Below are positions 25,465-32,174 of a stretch of DNA of 32,174 bases, in pieces. The DNA comes from Gracilaria domingensis (Eukaryota > Rhodophyta > Florideophyceae > Gracilariales > Gracilariaceae). Location: the NCBI GenBank assembly GCA_022539475.1, contig VCMS01000432.1, positions 1 to 32,174 of the forward strand, read 5' to 3'. Below the pieces are notes generated by a model. It did no database searches and was not told the origin of the DNA. It was given only the letters and a program-made list of their open reading frames with translations. The position numbers and the translations under genes are program-made. Every line of letters begins with the position of its first letter. Positions within the stretch are counted from its first letter, which is position 1.

Positions 25465-28443
25465 ATGGCGTTTTCATGGTACTCTCGCCGAGGTGCCCTT
25501 GGCCCCGATACTATGGACACCTCGACGCCTCTCTTCGACGGATACAATTCCGATGTTCGTCGATTTCTCTTTTTCTTCGAGAACGTTGCCACCCGTGGAA
25601 AGCCTGATGAGGAGCGTTCCTCCGAAATCTTGGGCTTCCTAAGTGGTGACGCCTTCGATCATTATTATAATAATTTCTCTGTAGATGGCGTGCTCACCCC
25701 GAACGCGGCCAACTACATATCAGTTAAGAAGTCCCTGCTCGATCGCTTTGGCGCTGCTGAGGAACCCGAGGAGTATATCCGAGAAGCTGTGACTGCCCGT
25801 TTGGACTACGGTGATCTCCTTGGTTCCCTCCAGCGCATGGACGCTTGCTTCGACAAGGCCGAGTTCAACGCGAAGGCCAAGTTCGGCCTTCTCCGTAAAG
25901 CGGTTATGGAGTACGCAGACCTAGCTCAGTTTGTGATATTCCGCGGAGCAAGCGACTATAAGTCGTTGAAAGACCTCATCAAATCCTTTGTGGCCGGCAA
26001 AAAGGCCCTCGGAGCAGGTGGTTCACTGGCGTTTATGCCTCCTCCGAAGAAAGTGTTACAAAGGAGGCCCGTCGACCCTTCTGATAGGGATCCCACTGCA
26101 GACAAGGTGGATCAGCTAGCTAGTCAGCTTGCAGAACTCACTCTCTTGATGAAGAAGAAGTCAGGACCACCTCCGAAGGCTGATGGAGAGCAAGTTTGTG
26201 GCTACTGTCAGAAGCCTGGTCACTTTTCTACTCGCTGTCCACAGAATCCGCATCGCGATACGCGTTGTGGGGGTTGTGGAAAGATGGGACATTCCATCGC
26301 AACGTGTTGGAAGCGCCATTCGGAAAAGAAGGTCCGTTTCGATGCCGAAAATCAGAAAGAAATCCCGGAAGTTCCCAGACCCAACCAAGTTTCTGTAGTC
26401 ACCGAGGATGACGTTCAGGATCGCGAGACTGTAGCGATGGCCAAACGAGCCGCTGATGGCGCCCCATTGCCAAAGCAGGCCCGCCTGGAACATCGGGTTG
26501 GTGTCAAGGAGCTTCTGAACCCAGCAAGCGACACCCCATTTCGCTTGATTCGCTCAGCTACGCGTAATCGATCCGGGAAGCCTAAGAAGGCCTCCACAAA
26601 GAAGCTCTCTGGTAAGTCAATGCTCCAGGAGCACGCCGGAAAGTATAACGTAATGGAGGAGCTCGCGAATGCCCCGACCGGGCTCACATTCGGTCAACTC
26701 ATTCGCGGGGACGCCGATGCGGCCAAGAAAGATCTGCGTCGAATCATCTCTGGCCGTTCAACGACCAGAAAGGTCAATGCGACCCAGGTCGAGCGTGAAA
26801 ACTCTCGTCTTAAGGTTGTGCCTATTACAGTCTATGGGACCATGACCCAAGCCCTCTTGGACTCTGGCGCTGTCCCGAATCTAATTTCAGCAGAACTAGC
26901 GGACCATCTGCTACTGACACCGAACCCCACTGAAAGGACGATTAAAGTAGCTGATGGCAATGTTGCCCGCATTCGTGGTACTCTAGAGGGCGTTCCTGTA
27001 AGGTTCGATGACCTCCGAGTATCCCTCGAGTTTCTTGTTATCGAGAAGCCCCCCTTCGATGTAATCATCGGGAACCCCACGCTAGAAAAGCTGCATGCCT
27101 GTATCGATCTTGGTACACAAGAAGTCACCATGAGTTACAACAAGAAGCACGTCGTTATAGGACTCGACTCCGATCGTTCCGGATTAGAAGCATTTGTCCC
27201 GTTGTCTGAGACAGATAGCGAAGATTTCACGTCAGACTCTGATGCTATCCCGTCTGACTCTGAAGATGAGTCGGAGGACTTTGCTAACCTCCCCCTTCCA
27301 AAGCAGCGAACAACTGGTGGCGCCGAAGTGACCCTAGTGGCAGTAATGGAAAGGGATGGGGACGCAGGATCCCAGGATGGCGAAGAGGAGAACGATGGTG
27401 AGGAAGAACCCGCCAATGTGACAGCGCAGCCCACCCAAGCCGGGCCGTTCGAAGGACCTCAAGTATCTGACCAAGCCCGTCGACCGACTCAGGCTGAAGA
27501 TTCCAACGGCCCTAACTTCACCTGGCGTACCATCGGGACTCAGATCCATCTGGATAGTTTGACCGCGGAGCGTGGGGAGAACCCTCATGCAAATAATGTG
27601 CATATTGCCGGACCCGATGGCCCACAAATTCCTCCAGAGGGAGAAAGGGTGGCAGTCGGACCAGCACCGCGTCAGCAATCCCAGCTGATCTCCCAGTATG
27701 ATGATGACGAGGATCGACGATTCGAAGACGCGGAGGAAGAAGTGCAGGCAGATCCCCCTGTCGAAGAAAGGTCCGGACCCAATCCCTCCTCCTTCCAGAG
27801 CGAGTCTACGGATACCAGCGTACAGCCAGAAGATGTGAATGTCGTGATTCCTACAAGTATTGCACCCAGAGCTAATAACGCCAGCGAGGACAGTGAAGTC
27901 CGGCCTCCTGACGATGGGCCCGTAGGTGAAAGCCCGGCGGAGTTCCCAGACGGTAGTGACGATGAGGACGACTCCTCACCGGAGGAAGTAGACCTCATTG
28001 GCTCACCACTCTACCGCGACTCTGACCTTACCATCCCGATCAGAGACGAAGTAGTTCTGCTTCCTTTAGCCGAAGGACAGTCAGTTACTGACTTCTTGGA
28101 CGTGCGGGTTCAATTGCGACATCCAGTACCGTCACCCGCGCGTCCCCCTCATCTAGAAGCACAGAACTTACCGCTCAACCGCGTAGGAATGCTGGAGGAC
28201 GACGACTCCGGCGGTTATGTCATAGCATTTGAAGAAGAACTACCTCCGGACGAAATCGACGCCCGGACCCCGGGAGATGATGAACATTCACAAGACCCAA
28301 GCCGCGACGAAGAAGTTGTGGCCGAGCCTACGTGCCCAGCGCAAGACATTGAGTATTCTCTGCAAGATCCAATTGCGCAAGATTCACTCGGTCGCACGCT
28401 CGACCGACGTGATTACCCCCCCACACCAACAAGGAGGAGGTGA
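25465..28443 (+). CDS. gag-pro: Gag-protease polyprotein
   Basis: The first ATG of the unspliced leader RNA, at 25465 (AAAAATGGCG), starts this 992-codon frame; the 85 codons open upstream have no ATG and are leader. Capsid-like region: DTSTPLFDGYNSDVRRFLFF onward. Two CCHC knuckles lie at about 26199-26311: CGYCQKPGHFSTRC and CGGCGKMGHSIATC. Protease: ALLDSGAVPNLIS with catalytic Asp at 26860-26862, followed by FDVIIGNPTLEKL; DSG replaces the more common DTG. From about 27130 to the TGA at 28441-28443 there is an acidic, Pro/Ser-rich region of about 430 codons with no recognised domain. RT follows in the -1 frame with a 31-nt overlap. Confidence 0.85.
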   Translation: MAFSWYSRRGALGPDTMDTSTPLFDGYNSDVRRFLFFFENVATRGKPDEERSSEILGFLSGDAFDHYYNNFSVDGVLTPNAANYISVKKSLLDRFGAAEEPEEYIREAVTARLDYGDLLGSLQRMDACFDKAEFNAKAKFGLLRKAVMEYADLAQFVIFRGASDYKSLKDLIKSFVAGKKALGAGGSLAFMPPPKKVLQRRPVDPSDRDPTADKVDQLASQLAELTLLMKKKSGPPPKADGEQVCGYCQKPGHFSTRCPQNPHRDTRCGGCGKMGHSIATCWKRHSEKKVRFDAENQKEIPEVPRPNQVSVVTEDDVQDRETVAMAKRAADGAPLPKQARLEHRVGVKELLNPASDTPFRLIRSATRNRSGKPKKASTKKLSGKSMLQEHAGKYNVMEELANAPTGLTFGQLIRGDADAAKKDLRRIISGRSTTRKVNATQVERENSRLKVVPITVYGTMTQALLDSGAVPNLISAELADHLLLTPNPTERTIKVADGNVARIRGTLEGVPVRFDDLRVSLEFLVIEKPPFDVIIGNPTLEKLHACIDLGTQEVTMSYNKKHVVIGLDSDRSGLEAFVPLSETDSEDFTSDSDAIPSDSEDESEDFANLPLPKQRTTGGAEVTLVAVMERDGDAGSQDGEEENDGEEEPANVTAQPTQAGPFEGPQVSDQARRPTQAEDSNGPNFTWRTIGTQIHLDSLTAERGENPHANNVHIAGPDGPQIPPEGERVAVGPAPRQQSQLISQYDDDEDRRFEDAEEEVQADPPVEERSGPNPSSFQSESTDTSVQPEDVNVVIPTSIAPRANNASEDSEVRPPDDGPVGESPAEFPDGSDDEDDSSPEEVDLIGSPLYRDSDLTIPIRDEVVLLPLAEGQSVTDFLDVRVQLRHPVPSPARPPHLEAQNLPLNRVGMLEDDDSGGYVIAFEEELPPDEIDARTPGDDEHSQDPSRDEEVVAEPTCPAQDIEYSLQDPIAQDSLGRTLDRRDYPPTPTRRR

Positions 28444-29978
28444 TTCTAGAACGGATCTCTCATCTCCCAAGGGATAGACGGGTGGACCTCCTCGCTGTTC
28501 TGGATAACTTGAATGTCATAGCATGGTCCTTGTATGATCTTAGGCCCTCTGACGTGCCGGTAACGCACAGGTTTGACCTCAGTGTCGAGACCCCAATTCA
28601 TTCGAAGGTCCGAAGGCTACCCCCAAAGCATGACGACGTTGTTCGGAAAGAGGTCGACAAAATGTTGTCCGCCGGGATCATCAAGCCGTCCACCTCTCCT
28701 TGGTCCTTCCCAGTTGTCATCGCACATAAGAAGGATGGAAAGCCCCGGTTCTGTGTCGACTATCGGGGTCTGAACCAGGTCATGACGCCCGACAGGTGGC
28801 CCCTGCCAAACATGGAACAGATTTTTGACGATTTGGGTGGTTGTTCGTTCTTCACGACCCTAGACCTTTTCTCCGGATACTGGCAGGTGCGCATGGCCCC
28901 TGACTGCAAAGAAATGACGACTTTCGTTTGTCGTCAGGGAACCTTCCAGTTTGAAGTCATGCCTTTTGGTCTCATGAATGCCCCAGCCACGTTTCAAAGA
29001 ATGATGGACGCGGTCCTTCATGGGGTGGAGTTTGCTCGCGTCTATATAGACGACGTTGTCATCTTCTCGAGAAGCCTGGAAGAACATTTGTACCACCTAA
29101 CCAGGGTGCTCGAGATCCTTGCAAGTCATGGTCTGAAGATAAAAATATCCAAATGTGATTTTGCACAACCCCGTATCAAACTGCTTGGTCACGTCATCAA
29201 CAAGGAAGGCACTTCGGTTGATCAAGACAAGATCGACGTCATCCAAAAGGCCCCCGAACCATCGACGGTAACCGAGCTCCGAAGTTTTCTCGGTCTAGCC
29301 AGTTATTATCGAAGGTTCATAAAGGATTTCGCAGATACGTCAGCAGTATTGCATGCTGCCACTACAGGGAAGGGAAAGCTGAATTTCACCAATGAGATGA
29401 AGACAGCGTTTAATGATCTAAAGGGAAAGTTAGTATCCCCGCCGGTCTTAGCATTTCCCGACTTTGAGAAGCCTTTTAGAGTTGAAACCGATGCTTCTTC
29501 AGTCGCGCTTGGTGCCGTTCTGTCACAAAAGAAAGAGGACGGAATGTATCACCCAATTCAATTTGCCAGTCGCACGCTTAATGCCGCCGAGCGAAAGTAT
29601 TCTACTTGCGAGAAAGAGGCCCTAGCCGTGGTCTTTGCCTTGAAGAAGTTTCGCATGTATCTACTCGGAGGTCTCCCCTTTGAGCTTGTTACGGACCACC
29701 AAGCTCTGAAGTATGCATTCCAAAAGAAGGACATTCACGGGCGCCTAGCCCGATGGATGGACCTGCTAGCGGAATACGAGTTCGTTATAGTCTATAGATC
29801 TGGCGATAAGAATCGGGCTGCCGACTATCTCTCTCGCTTTGCCGTTGGGGATCCACCGGAGCCGGATGATGACGTGTCTGTTGTACTGAATGCAACGGAC
29901 GAGGTCTATGACTTGGAGCCTTCTGCGCGCACATCAAGTTGTACCTTGCCGCCTTTTCTTTTCCTGAAGAAGACCTAA
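28413..29978 (+). CDS. pol: Reverse transcriptase and RNase H (pol, -1 frame)
   Basis: Open from 28413 (after TGA 28410-28412), overlapping Gag-Pro by 31 nt; the first codon usually proposed, GTG at 28440, is not a plausible start. RT: TSPWSFPVVIAHKKDGKPRF, FFTTLDLFSGYWQVRM, MPFGLMNAPATFQRMMD and YIDD at 29043-29054. RNase H: VETDASSVALGAVLSQ (Asp codon 29490-29492), EKEALAVVFALKKF, VTDHQALKYAF and DKNRAADYLSRF. The last codons before TAA 29976-29978 appear to be out of phase: a neighbouring frame reads more naturally from about 29930, and the integrase zinc domain resumes at 29988, so an indel is likely here. Confidence 0.85.
   Translation, partial: LPPHTNKEEVILERISHLPRDRRVDLLAVLDNLNVIAWSLYDLRPSDVPVTHRFDLSVETPIHSKVRRLPPKHDDVVRKEVDKMLSAGIIKPSTSPWSFPVVIAHKKDGKPRFCVDYRGLNQVMTPDRWPLPNMEQIFDDLGGCSFFTTLDLFSGYWQVRMAPDCKEMTTFVCRQGTFQFEVMPFGLMNAPATFQRMMDAVLHGVEFARVYIDDVVIFSRSLEEHLYHLTRVLEILASHGLKIKISKCDFAQPRIKLLGHVINKEGTSVDQDKIDVIQKAPEPSTVTELRSFLGLASYYRRFIKDFADTSAVLHAATTGKGKLNFTNEMKTAFNDLKGKLVSPPVLAFPDFEKPFRVETDASSVALGAVLSQKKEDGMYHPIQFASRTLNAAERKYSTCEKEALAVVFALKKFRMYLLGGLPFELVTDHQALKYAFQKKDIHGRLARWMDLLAEYEFVIVYRSGDKNRAADYLSRFAVGDPPEPDDDVSVVLNATDEVYDLEPSARTSSCTLPPFLFLKKT
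28416..28422 (+). promoter_or_regulatory. Candidate -1 frameshift heptamer C CCC CCC
   Basis: Within the 31-nt overlap the gag-pro frame reads TAC-CCC-CCC-ACA, so seven C residues form an X XXY YYZ heptamer where both tRNAs can re-pair after a -1 slip. The alternative is that the true genome has eight C and the frames are fused: a homopolymer undercall gives the same pattern. Confidence 0.45.
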
Positions 29979-31294
29979 GATCGCGCTTTGGTTAAGAGGA
30001 ATGCGAAGAAGTTCTTCCTTTGGGAAGGTCTTCTCTATCGCCGTACCAAGAAAGGATTAAGAGTGGTACCCTCTGTAAGCAAGCGCCGTGGCATCCTCTC
30101 ATCCTTTCATGATGACATAGGACATTGGGACTTGGAGGCTACTAAGAATCTGGTCCAGTTCCGATTCTGGTGGCCTGGAATGTACCCCGACATCGTTTCA
30201 TATGTTCGCAGTTGTGATGGGTGTCAGTTCACAACACCCCTGCTTAAGTACCGGCCAGGACAAAGAGCCCCATTGACTGGTCTATTTCATACATTCTCTG
30301 TGGACTTTCGCCGGTCCTCTTCCGGCTACCAGGAATGGCAACCGTTTTGCTCTGATTGGTGTAGAACACATAACAGGATGGCCTATTGCCGCGGCCTACG
30401 GTAATCAGACCTCTACCACCGTCATTCACTTTGTTCGATCTCAGATCGTTTCCCCGTTTGGTTCCCCGCTGACGATCGTGCCCGACAACTTCAGTATCTT
30501 CAAAGCCAAGGCAGTCGAAGCATACATGGAAAGTAGAAGATATCCTCAAGCCCACCATGGCCTATGCCCCTATGTCTAATGGCCGGGCTTGAAAGAATGG
30601 TTGGAACCATCAAGAAATCGATTGCCAAACAATCTTCAATAAGGGACAAGAATGGGATGAAGCTCTCGAGCAGATAATTTACGGATACAGGAGGCGCCGG
30701 CTGGGTGGCGGGTTTTCTCCTTTTGAGCTCATGTATGGCACGGTCCCACGGATGAGCTCAGACGACCTACCCCCTCTCATCGTAGATCCAACCCCCATAA
30801 TCGTCATCATGAACTACTTGCAAATTCCGCAGGCAGAGCTTCCAGAGTTCTATCTCAACCAATCGACAAGACGACCCCAAGTCCGGGCACCGGTTCACGT
30901 CGGTGATGAGGTCTTGGTGATACATGGGAAGGCTCTGAATCCCAACGTGAAATGGCCTGCCTTTCAGTCAAAATTCTACGGACCCTGTAAGGTGGTTAAG
31001 GCCAGGCACCCCCGATATGTCCTAGTGTCCCCTCATAATCGTTACACTAGAGAAGGGGTTCCACGCCCGCCGGCTCAAGCGGTATCATCGCCGACCAGTT
31101 CATCTGCAGGACGAGGTGGTAGCCACTATTACGGAAGGCGAAGACACCTCCTCGTCCCACTACCGAAGTCCCACTCAGATCACTGGGAATGCACTCGGGC
31201 CAGCGTTGACTACAATATCCTCACTGCACCCCACCTCTCGTGTCACTTTTATCATTGGAGGGGAAAAGCATACATTCATGGCTTAGCCCTTTGA
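29979..31294 (+). pseudogene. Integrase, disrupted by several frameshifts
   Basis: The HH-CC zinc domain is intact: HDDIGH near 30107, and CDGC at 30213-30224. The catalytic core starts FHTFSVDF but leaves frame just after the first Asp (near 30306). The continuation is legible in the next frame, with the second Asp in TIVPDNFS near 30482. A stop and another phase change near 30577-30592 fall where the glutamate region should be. The C-terminal GPY/F-type module is in the frame from 30731 (KFYGPCKVVKARHPRYVLV), with a further phase change near 31050. No chromodomain is seen. At least three indels make it inactive, unless they are assembly errors. Confidence 0.75.
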
Positions 31295-31750
31295 ACGTCT
31301 CTATCCCCAGAAAGGTTTGGGAATCAGGAGTTTTTGTTTTTGAAGCCCCTCTGTAGGGGACCGCTGACGCATGCACCTCACTCGCCTGTTTCAATCTCGG
31401 GCCCGTTCTTGAGTCGTAGAGGAGGCTTATCTTAAGAACATTATTTCCGACGTGTGCACCAGAACTACGGCAGCAATATCGGCCAGAACCTCGCGTATAT
31501 CTTTACCAGGATGCAGTCTCCTTGCATGGGCATCTCCAGACGGAATACGGCAATTCTACATACAAGACGACCTCAGGACCATATTCGCACTCAGCTCGCA
31601 AAGGATCGCTCGATACTCAGCTACACCCCGAGGGCGGCGCGAGAGAGCTAGCATGTTTACCCTTCTCTTCGCCCGGAGGGATACCCACCTAGAAGCCCAG
31701 TACTCTCGGACGCCGGTCGTAAGCGCGTCCGTTTCGGGTTTCCGGTGGTG
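31295..31750. other. 3' noncoding region before the LTR
   Basis: No gene; a 124-codon frame (31452-31826) crosses the LTR start and has no motif. A short hairpin CCCCT/AGGGG lies at 31346-31359. No purine tract is found directly before 31751 (the sequence there is GGTTTCCGGTGGTG), so the polypurine tract is either degenerate or lost. Confidence 0.5.
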
Positions 31751-32174
31751 TGTGGCCCGTCAAACGGTACACACGGACAGGTGTGCGTGTCTGGAACTCA
31801 CTGGCGTTGTGCCAACGCAGCGGTAATACGAGAAGGTCTAGTTTAATAACTACTGCTTTGATTATAGTAGATCTATCTATGGTTTAGTTAGTTTTCTACG
31901 CAGAATCTACCTTGCGTGTGGCCAGGAGGGCCGCACTACAAGAGGGCGACATGAGATTCGCTACTAAGTGGCAGAGAAGCGCTCCCCCTGACCACCCGAC
32001 GTCATCGGCCTGTCATTGCCGAACATTCCGTGCGACCCCACAGGAAGGCGCCTGCGAACTTGCGCAAATACAGTGCGCATTCCAGCTGTGTACTGCGTGC
32101 GTAGGCGCCACCCCTGTGGCGGCATATGCGCTAAAGATTACCACCATACGCCTCTTATAGGCTAGTCGGTAGAT
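31751..32174 (+). repeat. 3' LTR, cut by the window end
   Basis: Starts TGTGGCCCGTCAAACGGTAC and follows the 5' LTR to its GGTAGAT at 23976. Many 1-4-nt indels relative to the 5' copy, including inside both arms of the 18-nt inverted repeat. The dyad, TATA-like box and leader would lie just beyond the window. Confidence 0.9.

Larger units (their letters stand above)
23564..32174 (+). mobile_element. Second Ty3/gypsy LTR retrotransposon with zinc-finger accessory ORF
   Basis: Direct LTR copies begin with TGTGGCCCGTCAAACGG at 23564 and 31751. Between them are a long ATG-free leader with an intron, a two-finger accessory ORF, Gag-Pro, RT-RNase H in the -1 frame, and an integrase with several frameshifts. 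The order RT-RNase H-integrase makes it Ty3/gypsy. It is a different family from the element at the left of the window (DSGA protease, YIDD RT, two knuckles, long acidic region). The integrase damage and the LTR mismatches indicate an old copy. The right LTR is cut by the window end, and the LTR/leader border and primer-binding site could not be fixed. Confidence 0.88.

Overview
The window is eukaryotic DNA made mostly of nested and decayed transposable elements, with remnants of cellular-type genes between them. Evidence for a eukaryote: two Ty3/gypsy LTR retrotransposons, two Ty1/copia fragments, a non-LTR (LINE) element, a Tc1/mariner element, a canonical GTAAGT...TACTAAC...AG intron, and VAP/MSP, GMC oxidoreductase and vWA protein remnants. 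The mix would fit a compact, transposon-rich protist or alga (a red alga is possible), but nothing here fixes the taxon.

Layout. (1) 1-9725: 3' part of a Ty3/gypsy chromovirus: gag C-terminus, a -1 frameshift site directly before the gag stop, a long Pro-RT-RNaseH-integrase-chromodomain Pol, a repeat/hairpin spacer, a 681-codon ORF on the opposite strand, the polypurine tract and a TG...CA LTR. It lies inside a Ty1/copia element whose RT/RNase H tail resumes at 9726-10937. (2) 11133-13996, minus strand: a LINE with RT and a restriction-like endonuclease, broken by one stop codon. (3) 14237-15805: a complete but dead Tc1/mariner element with about 205-bp terminal inverted repeats and TA flanks. 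(4) 16430-17190: a second decayed copia fragment, followed by repeat-like DNA and a 47-nt perfect palindrome. (5) 17903-23563: cellular-type remnants (vWA domain, GMC oxidoreductase, an MSP/VAP domain on the minus strand, and an unrecognised gene of about 2 kb). Most have long preserved frames cut by isolated stop codons. (6) 23564-32174: a second Ty3/gypsy element with both LTRs (the right one cut by the window end), inserted in the unrecognised gene.

The most unusual system is the 5' end of the second Ty3/gypsy element. From upstream of its TATA-like box to the gag start there is no ATG for 1527 nt. A 69-nt intron with consensus signals lies in this leader, and removing it joins A to TG and creates an ATG exactly in frame with an otherwise ATG-less ORF for a 143-residue protein with two U1/JAZ-type C2H2 zinc fingers. 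Unspliced RNA would start at gag and spliced RNA at the zinc-finger protein: a splicing-controlled choice of product resembling complex retroviruses. The first Ty3/gypsy element has its own oddities: three copies of its polypurine tract (two inside pol linkers) and the large antisense ORF. All functional statements are inferred from sequence reading only.
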